Assembly: GCF_014356525.2 (NCBI RefSeq)
Contig: NC_052508.1
Location: forward strand, 38,653,613-38,717,612
Origin: Nilaparvata lugens
Taxonomy: Eukaryota > Arthropoda > Insecta > Hemiptera > Delphacidae
DNA length: 64,000 nucleotides
Direction: 5' to 3'
Position 1 is the stretch's first letter. Each line of letters opens with the position of its first letter. Below the pieces are notes generated by a model that was not told where the DNA came from, did not search any database, and was given only the letters and a program-made list of their open reading frames with translations. This document shows, piece by piece, positions 20,941 through 32,820 of this stretch. The position numbers and the translations under genes are program-made.

Positions 20941-21153
20941 GTTGAATTACACCAAGTTGTCTATTTTGGCTAACTGAGAAATATTCTGACGTTATTTTTG
21001 ATGGAATAACGCTTTGCCTCCTGCTTGGCGTCAATCGGTAGGGCTTGAGAATTAATAATTATGAAATATGGTCATGATTTTCTAGAATATAATTTCACCC
21101 AGATCCTAATAGGCTCATTCAGGAGCTCTCACAATAATTTAATACAGATAATT

Positions 21154-21216
<63 letters not shown>

Positions 21217-21239
21217 GTATCCTATTGTATTGGGGTACA
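20941..21239. repeat. AT-rich spacer with long (TA)n
   Basis: Non-coding. (TA)n runs at about 21160-21185 and 21187-21213 are followed by AATTTGTATCCTATTG. A near reverse complement of that flank, with its own TA run, is at about 24345-24390. Confidence 0.85.
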
Positions 21240-22580
21240 AAATGAATGGTTCAAACTCTGTAATATGCTTGTTGCCATTACATATTGTAACATATCAAAA
21301 TCTGATGGGTAAATAAAATCCCCAATTGGAATAAATTTATAGGTCTGAAGTGGAATAATAGTCTAGTATCCCCAAATGTGATAATGTTTTTAAAGATTAG
21401 ATAATATCAGGTATCAGGTATCAAGATACCTGGGTTTTGAATTCATGAAGAAAAAATTATCACTAGGACAGCCTCACCAATCAATAGGAGATAACCTAAC
21501 TGGCCTACAGCATAGCTACAAACAGAAACGCAAGAAGATGCAAGAAAACCACGACATTTCTACATGCAATATCATCGAATTTGGAAGTAAATATGATAAG
21601 AAGTCAAAGGAAAACATCATTATCAACCAATTATTGACCTGTCATAATAAATTTAATATTGGCATAGAACCGCATGTCAACAAATCCAACTTTTGATTCC
21701 TTCCAACCATTAAAAGCCTGAAACAAACAAAAGAGCAATTTTTAAGTATGTATTTTAGTAATCAACATCATATAAAAAAAGGACACAAGCGGGGATAGTA
21801 AAAATATATTAAGTAAATTACCTTAAAATGTGAAAATTGTGACAGATAGGTTAGTTTTGTATCATGGAATAGAAACTAAGAAATTACGACATCAGGGAAG
21901 CAGATATTTAGAACCAGTAGTCAGCTAGCCAAAGCCACCTAAATCAAGTATGTAGCCCTCAAGCATATGTTTATGAAAAAAGAAATTGTTCCCAAAAAAG
22001 CTATTTATATATTTTTATTCAATGTATTTATAAATGTTAATATATTTATTTATAAGTTTTATATTTTATTATCATTATTTATGCCATGTTGTTACTGAGA
22101 AACCTCAATTGAAACGAGTTACCATCAAAGCCAAAACCCAATGTATAGCAAAAATAAGAATTGTACCTGATCTATAGAATATTATTAATATGAAGACCTA
22201 GAAATTGTAATGAAGTATAAGCCCCAAAAAATTTGTAACTCAAAATTGTTATTGAAAGGAATTGTTTGTGAATTGTTTTTGTTATATTGAGAGTCAGATG
22301 TGTTTGTATGAAGATCAGTTGGCGCCATCGACAAGCGGCAAATTTGAAAAGTACTGTATTAGATTATAAAGAGAAATGTGTTTGAGATGTTGTATTTGTG
22401 ATATTTTTTGTGTTGATAAGGAGAATTTGTTATTATATTTTATGGAGATCTAAGGTGGGTGTAAGCAGATAAGGTCTGTGAATTGTTGTGATATTTGAAA
22501 GCGTTTTTGGTGGATATTTATAGATTGTGTCAATATGTTGAAGAATGAATTTGTACTAAAAACATTGTTGATTCTCGAAA
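21240..22580 (+). repeat. Left arm of a 1.3-kb inverted repeat (LTR-element end)
   Basis: Reverse complement of about 24650-25955. Shared landmarks are TGTAACATATCAAAATCTG at 21286, CCTAACTGGCCTACAGCATAGC near 21500 (partly), and GTGTCAATATGTTGAAGAA at 22527. Inside the arm, the segment from TGTAAC onward behaves like an LTR start: a second, direct copy of its first 130 bp begins at 22610, preceded by a purine-rich AGGGGCG. The arm therefore looks like an internally deleted LTR element. Confidence 0.8.
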
Positions 22581-24398
22581 TATTTTGAATTCAAATTCAG
22601 GGGCGTGTGTAACGTATCAAAATCTGATGGTTAAATAAAATCCCCAATTGAAGGAAATTTATAGGTCTAAAGTGGAATAATAGTCTGGTATTGCCAAATG
22701 CAATAACGTTTTTAAAGATTAAATGATATCAGGTATCATGACTAAATTTAGAACAGCCTATAATATCATATTATAAAGTACATATACTTAAGTAAAGTAA
22801 ATATATTATTAAAAATTTGAGGTTAGGTGTAAAATATCTATTGATCGGCGACATAATGATCGATTGAGTCGCATAACGTAAAATCTAGCCAGACACCTTG
22901 GCAGAAATTTATTGTAACTAAATGGTATGCAACTAGAGGAACCAAAAAAGCACATGGCTAATTGTTATAAAGTGAGAAACAACCTATAAACATTAGAAAA
23001 TTGTATTGCATGTAAAAAATGTACTAAAAACCCAAAATAAAAATAAATTAATGTATTGAGGAAGTAGGAGGTTCGTAGGCACATGTATACTGTAACAAAT
23101 TTGCATGAACCAATCGAATGGTAGCAATCGATGGGCGGTAATAGTGAGCCGATTCAAATGTATTTGTATATATTTCTATAAATGATAAGATTTTATGAAT
23201 TATTGTTGTTCAGTTTATGTATTGGATAAGGCCCGAAGACCGATAAAATATCAGATGGGTGACATGAGTAATAATTTAATAGATTGGCATGAACTATTTG
23301 AGCCTTGAATGGTGTAGTAACGAATTATTTAAATTTTATGTAAATTTGCAAGTCAGAAATGAAAATTGTGAAAAGAAAGTAGAACTTGCCCACTTTCCTG
23401 CCAACCACTACCATGGAATGTCACCAAAATTTATAGAGCACAATATCTTTTACTGTACATTTTTAATGACTTAAAGTTTAATCAAATTATTAATTTTCCA
23501 TAAGACTTTGTGATGCTATAGTAAAGCAAAAGTCATTCAAATATTTTTAATCCTTTGGAAGAGACAACTTCGGCCACCAATAATCCAGGACTACCAGGAA
23601 TTCAGATCGCCATCAGCAACTTATAAAAAATCCAGCACATGAGTGATAAATAGTTGAATTAAGAATAGGGCGCCCTCAGTGCTTCTAGTGAAATAAGAAA
23701 TAAAAGCTAGCTTGTCTGAAAGGTTTTAAATATTAAGAAATTAATAAAAATACTCGTGCAAGTCTTAAAATGGTATAAGAAATATTTTATTGAATAGGAA
23801 TGAGTCAATTTATATATCAAAGGATACAACAATTAAAAGAATATTAAGTTCTAAGCTAGTAATACTAATGTCCAAATGATCATTGATTTTATAATATAAT
23901 TTGTAATAAAATAATGTAGCTCTGATTCTTTGGATAAATTGATTTATCTGATTCCATCAGGTGCCGAATCTTACACCCTGAGATAAATGTATTTATTATA
24001 AAGAAATATATTGGAAACTGTAGAAATTAATATATATTTAATTATTGATTTGTCAATTTATCATGCCCTGATTTGGGAAGTAATATATAATGTAGGATTA
24101 TTCAAATCAACAAGCAACAGCAAGTTGATGTCAAAGCTACATGCAAATAATGCATATGATCAATGAAGTGAAAAGCACATGGTAAAGTTCGTGACATAGA
24201 ACTGGAATATAGTACTGATCTGTGATATTTTATTTGATTTCGTTCTTGTTTCATTGTATATTTTGTTGCTCTATATATTCTCTATATTGATCTGACTTTG
24301 AGATTATTCGTTTAATATATGTATCAAATTTTTCATGGTGTACCATTCATTTTATTCTCCAATACCATAGGATACAAATTATATATATATATATATAG

Positions 24399-24417
<19 letters not shown>
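22581..24417. other. Spacer of the inverted repeat, non-coding
   Basis: 22610-22740 repeats the start of the left arm (TGTAACGTATCAAAATCTG...) in direct orientation. The rest is AT-rich, and the 61-residue frame at 23289-23474 has no recognisable content. (TA)n microsatellites run at 24380-24415 and onward. Confidence 0.6.
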
Positions 24418-24429
<12 letters not shown>

Positions 24430-24471
24430 ATATAATATATAATATATATATATATATATATAATAGAGGTG

Positions 24472-24684
24472 ATTTTCTACCTTGCTATCAATAGCATCCA
24501 ACTTACGTTCTACCACTGGTATTGTGTCCACAAATTCCTTACCCATTCTTACCGACGTATCCTTCAATGATTCCTGCATTTCCTTCATTTCCACCTTTAA
24601 GTCCTTCATTACTATTGCCATTGTTTTTTCTATACTGTTAGAAATTGAGTTGATCATCCCCTCTACAAATTCTTTCTTCAACAT
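24472..24684 (-). pseudogene. Gag-like N-terminal fragment of an LTR element
   Basis: From minus-strand ATG 24684 the frame reads MLKKEFVEGMINSISN and continues with a heptad-rich segment (IEKTMAIVMKDLKVEMKEM) before running into a TA microsatellite. It lies where gag would start: just inside the right arm, downstream of an LTR-like leader. The left arm has only the first few codons of the same frame. A coiled-coil gag N-terminus is an inference from position and composition; no conserved retroviral motif is present. Confidence 0.4.
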
Positions 24685-25955
24685 ATTGACACAATCTATA
24701 AATATCCACCAAAAACACTTTCAAATATCACAACAATTCACAGACCTTATCTGCTTACACCCCCCTTAGATCTCCATAAAAATCAAATATAATAACAAAT
24801 TCTCCTTATCAACACAAAAAATATCACAAAATACAACATCTTAAACACATTTCTCTTTATAACCTAATACAGTACTTTTCAAATTTGCCGCTTGCAATGG
24901 CGCCAACTGATCTTCATACAAACACATCTGACTCTCAATATAACAAATTCCTTTCAAAAACAATTTTGATTTACAAATTTTTTGGGGCTTATACTTCATT
25001 ACAATTTCTAGGTCTTAATATTAAATAATATTCTATAGATCAGGTACAATTCTTCTTTTTGCTATACATTGGGTTTTGGCTTTGATGGTAACTCGTTTCA
25101 ATTGAGGTTTCTCAGTAACAACATGGCATAAATAATGATAATAAAATATGAACTTATAAATAAATATATTAACATTTATAAATACATTAAATAACAATAT
25201 ATAAATAGCTTTTTTGGGAACAATTTCTTTTTTCATAAACATATGCTTGATGGCTACATACTTGATTTAGGTGGCTTTGGCTAGCTGACTACTGGTTCTA
25301 AATATCTGCTTTCCTGACATCATAATTTCTTAGTTTCTATTCCACAATACAAAACTAACCTATTCATCACAATTTTCACATTTTAAGGTAATTTACTTAA
25401 TTTTTTTTACTATCCCCGCTTGTGTCCTTTTTTATATGATGTTGATTACTAAAATACATACTTAAAAATTGCTCTTCTGTTTGTTTCAGGCTTCTAATAG
25501 TTGGAAGGAATCAAAAGTTGGATTTGTTGACATGCGGTTCTATGCCAATATTAAATTCATTATGACAGGTTGGTAATTGGTTGATAATGATGTTTTCCTT
25601 TGACTTCTTATCGTATTTACTTTCAAATTCGATGATATTGCATGTAGAAATGTCATGGTTTTCTTGCATCTTCTTGCGTTTCTGTTTGTAGCTATGCTGT
25701 AGGCCGGTTAGGTTATCTCCTATTGATTGGTGAGGCTGTCCTAGTGATAATTTTTTCTTCAGGAATTTAAAATCCTGGTATCTTGATTCCTGATACCTGA
25801 TATTATCTAATCTTTAAAAACATTATCGCATTTGGCGATACTAGACTATTATTCCACTTTAGACCTATAAATTTATTTCAATTGGGGATTTTATTTACCC
25901 ATCAGATTTTGATATGTTACAATATGTAATGGGCAACAAGCATATTACAGAGTTC
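24650..25955 (-). repeat. Right arm of the 1.3-kb inverted repeat
   Basis: Reverse complement of 21240-22580. Reading minus, it begins with the LTR-like TGTAACATATC near 25920, passes the same landmarks, and reaches GTGTCAATATGTTG near 24680. Minus-strand or shadow frames of 60-95 residues in both arms are not genes. Confidence 0.8.
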
Positions 25956-26451
25956 GAACATGACAAACAATAAAACCTTATAATACTAATGATAAAGAAA
26001 CACCATACCAAAAATCCACAATTATCATTAATGCATGAAAAATCATACAATGTGCTCGGGAGGTTAGGTTTAAAGACATCTTATAAATTAGGAATTACAG
26101 AAAAATTACGAAGAGAAAAACAAGAACTCATAGCATATTTTGCTTTCACTGAGTTTACATCTACTACAAAGTTAATATAAGTTTCTAGAAGTTGGCAGAA
26201 ATAAAACTTCAAAATAAATTTATCAAAGGACATTGCAATGAGCACATTTCAAGAGACCAGCTCATGGCAGAAGAAAGAGCAAGTCCAAAGAGGAAAACAG
26301 ATATGCAAAACAATTAGTTTTTGCATTGCCAACTGCACCAAATAAAACACATATTTCAGAGTTTAATTAATTAAGGTTAGTTCTAAGTCATTGCTGTATA
26401 TAATTTTAAGATTAGATAATGAATTTATATTTCTCAAATGTATTTTAATAA
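25921..26451 (+). repeat. Dispersed repeat, copy A (left part)
   Basis: Matches 60040-60577 closely (ACATGACAAACAATAAAACC, CATACAATGTGCTCGGGAGG, and so on). The tandem gypsy element interrupts copy A exactly at AATAA (26447-26451). The repeat resumes at 35744 and ends near 35883. The type of repeat is unknown; a 63-residue frame within it is not convincing. Confidence 0.9.
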
Positions 26452-26644
26452 TGTAGTGTTGGGCATCCTGCTCATGATGTCAGAAAAGCAATGGAGTGAA
26501 GTCTTTGTATTAAGCCAGTCAGGCGGTCTAGTTTTGTAAAGTCTTTTTGTGAGTTAAAAGTAATAAGTCAATAAAGAATCAAGTGTCTAACAGTCTTTCA
26601 TTAACTAGTACTCCAAATAATCATATTAAAGTATGAACATTATA
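26452..26644 (+). repeat. LTR1 (5' LTR) of the tandem gypsy element
   Basis: 193 bp, TGTAGTG...CATTATA. Diagnostic bases are GATGTCAG, CAGTCAGGC, GTCTTTTTG in the first half and AGTAATAAG, GAATCAAG, AACTAG, TATGAAC in the second. AATAAA occurs in the second half as a likely polyadenylation signal. Confidence 0.95.
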
Positions 26645-26915
26645 TTTGGCGACGAGATAATTAATGGTGAAGTTGTGCATCGCGTGTTCCTGTTTTGTGG
26701 TTATGTACTCTGTCGCCTTTACTCATGGACTGTGTCGTAGTTACGTTTTTTTCGTTCGGTGTTTTGTATTTGTGTTTGAACTATGTTTGTCTCGATTTCG
26801 GTTATTGTGTTTTGCACTATGTTTTCCAGACTTGGTCAAATTTCTTTGCGTGTGTTTGAAATCATAGACTATGTTTAGACTATAATCTAACCTCACTTAT
26901 GTGCCTCGTGTCAAC

Positions 26916-27654
26916 ATGTCCAAACCTCCAGTTTTTGAACCCAGTGTGGAGGACTTTGAATCCTTTTTGGAGCGTCTCGAACTATATTTTAGCATCGAAG
27001 GTTTCAAGGATGAGGTAAAAAGGTCACTTTTGTGTCAATCTTCCTCCGTCTGTCTATGCAGAGTTGAAAACAGCATTGTCTCCCATCGAAATCGCAACAG
27101 CCACATATGAACAGTGCATACAGGCTTTGACAAACCGATATAAACCAGTGTGTAAAGTAATACCAGAACGATATAAATTTCATTCTCGGAAGCAGCTTGC
27201 AGGTGAGTTGCTACACGACTATATTTCAGCGATATCTCGCTTGGCCACCACCTGTAAATTTGGAAGCTTTCATGACCAGGCTTTACGCGATAGACTGGTG
27301 TCTGGCCTACAAATGTCAATGGTGAGTCGGCTTTTGTCTGAGCCAGATGACATGAAATTTGATACTGCTTGTCGTCTAGTGTTAGAAATGGAATTGGTTG
27401 AGAAGTCCACTTTGGTCTTGGCTGGTGATGCTACAGAGACTTTCATGGTATTGTCTACGTCTTCACGTTCCTTGTCTCGCCAGTCCAGGCAAGGTTCGTC
27501 ACCACAGCAGGGTTATCCTGAGTGGTCGCTGTCACATCCATTATCGTACCGGTCCCGATGGGATTCGTCACCAAGGTCGGGGTCTCCTGCACGTTCCTGG
27601 TCGGTTTCTGGTCAGTTGTCATCCATGTTGCAGAGGCGTTCATCTCCGGGTTGA
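26916..27654 (+). pseudogene. Gypsy copy 1 gag
   Basis: Start ATG 26916 (MSKPPVFEPSVEDFESFLER), the first ATG of the gag frame. It encodes a capsid-like retrotransposon gag (LERLELYFSIEGF, YKPVCKVIPERYKFHSRKQ), then a Ser/Arg-rich linker. A 2-nt deletion in the A run near 27017 breaks it; copy 2 is intact at that point. A TGA at 27652-27654 ends the frame, and the same TGA is present in copy 2. The same frame continues after the stop into the nucleocapsid. Confidence 0.88.
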
Positions 27655-27663
27655 GCGGGTCCA

Positions 27664-28275
27664 TTGGTCTCCAGGCCGTCGCCTTCTCAACAGTCAGAAG
27701 AGGGACTGAGAAAAAGATGCCGTCACTGTTTCTCCAGGCATTCTCCTGATAAGTGTCCAGCTAATGCGTGGATGTGTTTTAAGTGTCAACGTACAGGTCA
27801 CATGGCAGAATGTTGTGACCAGCAAAGAGTCAATTATGTCAAATCAACAGTCAATGTGTCAGTCAATTCATCACAATCAGGTCAGTGTGATTCATTATTT
27901 GTGAATATTGTCATTAATGGCAAATCAGTGCGTTTTCTAGTGGATACCGGGAGTTCAATTATTATTTTAAGCTCAGTTATTGCAAAAGAGCTCCAGTTGT
28001 TGTCACAATTAGTGCCTTATTTCGGAGCTATAAGGGGTGTTAATAATAATCTGCTACACGTCCTTGGTTCATGCAAGGTAGAAGTTGTTTACAAAGATGT
28101 ATATACTAAGCTATCTGCTGTTGTAATCGATCAAATTTCATGTCAAGCTATATTAGGTAGAGATTGGTTGTCAGTAATTGCACCCAATCGGGCAAATAAC
28201 ATTTTTCCAAAGTCTAATGGAAATGATAATATTTTTGTTTGTCTATTGCAAAAAATGAAACTGTGGAAACGCTAG
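27664..28275 (+). pseudogene. Gypsy copy 1 nucleocapsid and protease
   Basis: Same frame as gag, after the in-frame TGA. Two CCHC-type knuckles are visible (CRHCFSRHSPDKC and CFKCQRTGHMAEC), followed by an aspartic protease with FLVDTGSSIIIL and AILGRDWLS. The frame ends at 28275. The RT frame lies one base back and overlaps from 28239, with an A6 run at 28250-28255 where a -1 slip would connect them. Both copies have this arrangement. Confidence 0.88.
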
Positions 28276-29585
28276 CCAAGTCATATCCAAGAGTGTTTTC
28301 AAACAAAGATAATGAAAAGCCCATATCGGAATTTAAGGTTAGTCTAAATTTGAAGGACAACAACGTCCAGCCTACTTTTCACAGATCATACACTGTACCA
28401 TATGCACTGCGGGACGAAATTGGTAATGAATTGGATAGATTGGAGTCAAAGGGAATAATTAATAAGGTGAAAACATCTGATTGGGCCAGTCCCATGGTAA
28501 TAGTCCCTAAACGAATGGAAAAATCTGTATGTGCGCTGATTTTAAGGTAACACTGAATAAATATTTAAAAGTAGATCAACATCCAATGCCGGTTCCTGAT
28601 GATATTTTCAATAATTTTACCGGTTGTACTGTATTTTGTCGTTTGGATTTAACTGAAGCTTATTCACAGTTAGAAGTTAATGAATCAAGCAGAGATTTAT
28701 TAGTTGTAAATACAATAAAGGGTCTGTATCGCTTCAATCGTTTATGTTTTGGTTTGTCAACTGCTTGCGCAATATTTCAGTCTGTAATTGAGTCAATTTT
28801 AGTGGGAATCAATAACGTTTCTCCCTATTTGGATGATATTTTGATAGGAGGTAAAGATCTTGATTCGTGTAAAGAAACTTTGAACAAGGTACTGAGTCGC
28901 CTTGAAGAATACAATGCCAAGTTAAATATTCAAAAGTCTGATTTTTTGTCAAATATTTAGTATTATTGGGTTTTGAATTGTCAGCTAACGGTAGAGTACC
29001 GTTTACTTCTAAGATTGAAAAGATTTTGGCAATGCCGCAACCTGAGAATTTAACACAGTTGAAAGCTTTTGTTTCCATGTTCAATTTTGTACATATGTGT
29101 CCTGATATCTTAGAACCATTTCATAAGTTAATGCGCAAAGATGAACCATGGTTTTGGAATTCAGACTGTATGGTTGCATTTTCAAAGTGTAAAACTGCAT
29201 TGTCAGAAGCTTCACTTCTCACGATTTATGATCCAAGTAAAGAATTAGTGTTATCTGTAGTGTTATCAGTTCGTTTGGCATTGGTGCTGTTTTGAGTCAA
29301 ATTATTGATGGGGAGGAGCGTCCGATTTCTTTTGAATCGGCGACATTATCGCCAGCACAAAGAAATTATTCACAGTTGGATAAGGAAGCGCTTGCTATTA
29401 TTTTTGGAGTGAAAAAGTTTCATAATATTTGTGGGGTAGGAAATTTACTATTTGTAGCGATCACTTACCATTGAAAACTCTATTTGGAGAAAATAAGAAA
29501 ATTCCAGTAATGGCTTCATCCAGACTGATGAGATGGGCTGTTATTTTATCAGCATATAATTATCAAATTGTACATAAGAAGGAGT
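28239..29585 (+). pseudogene. Gypsy copy 1 reverse transcriptase and RNase H
   Basis: RT motifs are DWASPMVIVPK, FCRLDLTEAYSQL, LCFGLSTACAIFQ and the catalytic SPYLDDILIGG. RNase H follows with SQLDKEALAIIFGVKKF. Private one-base deletions near 28511 and near 29431 and 29581 break it. Shared lesions lie just after RT (near 28958) and at the start of RNase H (near 29265). Confidence 0.9.
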
Positions 29586-29586
29586 T

Positions 29587-30745
29587 TTGATTCCTCATGC
29601 TGATGTATTTTTACGTTTACCATCAGCTTGTAGTGAAGAAGAGCATGAAGTTTGTTTCATTTATTTATCAACGCCGTTAATAGATGTAGATGAAGTGTAT
29701 GAACACACTTGCAAAGACGAGTTGTTGAGTAAGGTTATTGAATATATAACAAATGGTTTTCCACATACTATTGATGCTAATATGAAAATTTTTGAGAGTA
29801 ATCATTGTCATTATCTGTGGTAAATAAATGTCTCTATTTTGGAGATCGCATTGTCATACCAAGAAGTTAGAGAAAAAGAAGTATTAGGGGTAATTCATTC
29901 CAGTCCTGCCGGTGTGGTACGATCTAAATTATTGGCTCGCTCATATGTATGGTGGCCAGGTCTAGATAATGATATTTATCATACAGTTCAGTCTTGCGAA
30001 ATTTGTCAGTCAACTAGAAACAGGTCAAACAATCAATACCATCAACCTTGGCCGTCTGCCAAGAGTCCATGGGAAAGAGTACACATTGATTTATTTGATT
30101 TTCAAACTCATAAGTAGGCTACTTGATATGTTGTGATTCCTATTCTGAATGGATAGAATGTTTTCTTTTGAAAGACAGAAGTGATTTCCGCTCGGTATTG
30201 TCGAAATTAGCTGAAATGTTTTCTAGATTTTCATTTCCACGTACTTTGGTCTGTGATAATGGACCACCTTTTATTATAGTTCACATGAAATGAAAGATTT
30301 TTGTCAATGGAAGGGAATTAAATTGATTTATTCACCTCCATATTCGCCGCAATCAAATGGTCTGGCAGAGCGTAGTGTGCAAACCTTCAAAATTCTATTG
30401 TCCAAGTTTAATCTGGACAAGATTAAAAAGAAAATGCAAATAAGCCCACATGATTTGCTGTTTGATTGTTTATTTGCGTATAGAAGTACTCCTTCTTCTG
30501 TTACGGGTAAATCACCAATGTCTGTCATATTGAATTTTGAAACAAAAGTACCACTGACAAATTTGAGAAAGACCGTTACTTTCAAAGATGATTTGGTCGA
30601 AAGTCGGAGTATTGAAAATCAGAATATTAAAAATAATGTGTTCAAGAAACCGGTCCCAAAATCAAAATCAAAATCAATAGAGATCAAATTGTATGGATTA
30701 ATTGTAATAAGAAAAATGATAGTTATGGTGTCAAGTATGAACTAG
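29587..30745 (+). pseudogene. Gypsy copy 1 integrase
   Basis: Zinc-binding region: the CEICQ pair near 29998-30012, preceded by YVWWPGLDNDIYHTV. Catalytic core: HIDLFDF (first Asp), CDNGPPF (second Asp) and NGLAERSVQTFK (Glu). Frame changes near 29865, 30113 and 30275 are shared with copy 2. A one-base deletion near 29802 is private. No chromodomain or env is recognised downstream. Confidence 0.88.
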
Positions 30746-31000
30746 GTAGAGTTGTTGAGAGGATAAGTAATTTGTGTATTTGGTCAAGCTAGCTAATAAT
30801 GTAGTTTTCTGTCGTTTTGTTTGTCATATATAATCAATTATTATGAGTATATATGAATGTCTCTCATGAGTATAGTCTAGTATTTACAATAACGTCTTTA
30901 TTGGAAATTGTCTTATGTGAAGTTTCAGTCTTATAACATGTATTATTTAAATGTCTTAGTCTTGAAGTTTTGAAGTCTTGTCAATTAAAGGGGGGAGCAG

Positions 31001-31192
31001 TGTAGTGTTGGGCATCCTGCTCATGACGTCAGAAAAGCAATGGAGTGAAGTCTTTGTATTAAGCCAGTCGGGCGGTCTAGTTTTGTAAAGTCTGTTTGTG
31101 AGTTAAAAGTAATAAGTCAATAAAGAATCAAGTGTCTAACAGTCTTTCATTAACTAGTACTCCAAATAATCATTTTAAGTATGAACATTATA
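31001..31192 (+). repeat. LTR2 (middle LTR), chimeric
   Basis: Its first half carries the LTR3-type bases (GACGTCAG, CAGTCGGGC, GTCTGTTTG). Its second half carries LTR1-type bases (AGTAATAAG, GAATCAAG, CTTTCATT, AACTAG, TATGAAC). The switch lies between 31094 and 31111. Confidence 0.95.
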
Positions 31193-31463
31193 TTTGGCGA
31201 TGAGATAATTAATGGTGAAGTTGTGCATCGCGTGTTCCTGTTTTGTGGTTATGTACTCTGTCGCCTTTACTCATGGACTGTGTCGTAGTTACGTTTTTTT
31301 CGTTCGGTGTTTTGTATTTGTGTTTGAACTATGTTTGTCTCGATTTCGGTTATTGTGTTTTGCACTATGTTTTCCGGACTTGGTCAAATTTCTTTGCGTG
31401 TGTTTGAAATCATAGACTATGTTTAGACTATAATCTAACCTCACTTATGTGCCTCGTGTCAAC

Positions 31464-32199
31464 ATGTCCAAACCTCCAGTTTTTGAACCCAGTGTGGAGG
31501 ACTTTGAATCCTTTTTGGAGCGTCTCGAACTATATTTTAGCATCGAAGGTTTCAAGGATGAGGTAAAAAAAGGTCACTTTTGTGTCAATCTTCCTCCGTC
31601 TGTCTATGCAGAGTTGAAAACAGCATTGTCTCCCGTCGAAATCGCAACAGCCACATATGAACAGTGCATACAGGCTTTGACAAACCGATATAAACCAGTG
31701 TGTAAAGTAATACCAGAACGATATAAATTTCATTCTCGGAAGCAGCTTGCAGGTGAGTTGCTACACGACTATTTCAGCGATATCTCGCTTGGCCACCACC
31801 TGTAAATTTGGAAGCTTTCATGACCAGGCTTTACGCGATAGACTGGTGTCTGGCCTACAAATGTCAATGGTGAGTCGGCTTTTGTCTGAGCCAGATGACA
31901 TGAAATTTGATACTGCTTGTCGTCTAGTGTTAGAAATGGAATTGGTTGAGAAGTCCACTTTGGTCTTGGCTGGTGATGCTACAGAGACTTTCATGGTATT
32001 GTCTACCTCTTCACGTTCCTTGTCTCGCCAGTCCAGGCAAGGTTCGTCACCACAGCAGGGTTATCCTGAGCGGTCGCTGTCACATCCATTATCGTACCGG
32101 TCCCGATGGGATTCGTCACCAAGGTCGGGGTCTCCTGCACGTTCCTGGTCGGTTTCTGGTCAGTTGTCATCCATGTTGCAGAGGCGTCATCCGGGTTGA
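31464..32199 (+). pseudogene. Gypsy copy 2 gag
   Basis: Start ATG 31464. The A run that is broken in copy 1 is intact here, so YFSIEGFKDEVKKGHFC is continuous. A private 2-nt deletion near 31770 shifts the frame, and a 3-nt deletion lies near 32188. The shared TGA ends the frame at 32197-32199. Confidence 0.88.
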
Positions 32200-32208
32200 G
32201 CGGGTCCA

Positions 32209-32820
32209 TTGGTCTCCAGGCCGTCGCCTTCTCAACAGTCAGAAGAGGGACTGAGAAAAAGATGCCATCACTGTTTCTCCAGGCATTCTCCTGATAAGTG
32301 TCCAGCTAATGCGTGGAAGTGTTTTAAGTGTCAACGTACAGGTCACATGGCAGAATGTTGTGACCAGCAAAGAGTCAATTATGACAAATCAACAGTCAAT
32401 GTGTCAGTCAATTCATCACAATCAGGTCAGTGTGATTCATTATTTGTGAATATTGTCATTAATGGCAAATCAGTGCGTTTTCTAGTGGATACCGGGAGTT
32501 CAATTATTATTTTAAGCTCAGTTATTGCAAAAGAGCTCCAGTTGTTGTCACAATTAGTGCCTTATTTCGGAGCTATAAGGGGTGTTAATAATAATCTGCT
32601 ACACGTCCTTGGTTCATGCAAGGTAGAAGTTGTTTACAAAGATGTATATACTAAGCTATCTGCTGTTGTAATCGATCAAATTTCATGTCAAGCTATATTA
32701 GGTAGAGATTGGTTGTCAGTAATTGCACCCAATCGGGCAAATAACATTTTTCCAAAGTCTAATGGAAATGATAATATTTTTGTTTGTCTATTGCAAAAAA
32801 TGAAACTGTGGAAACGCTAG
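32209..32820 (+). pseudogene. Gypsy copy 2 nucleocapsid and protease
   Basis: Two CCHC knuckles and the DTGSS protease as in copy 1, in the gag frame downstream of the shared TGA. It overlaps the RT frame (from 32784) with the same A6 run, at 32795-32800. Only a few substitutions separate it from copy 1. Confidence 0.88.

Noticed and set aside
25033..25242. 69-residue frame in the right inverted arm
   Set aside because: AT-rich, without features; the mirrored arm does not keep it open with protein-like change.
26664..26867. 67-residue hydrophobic frame conserved in both gypsy copies (also 31212-31415)
   Set aside because: Conservation only reflects the recent duplication. It sits in the leader directly after the primer-binding site and has no similarity I recognise.
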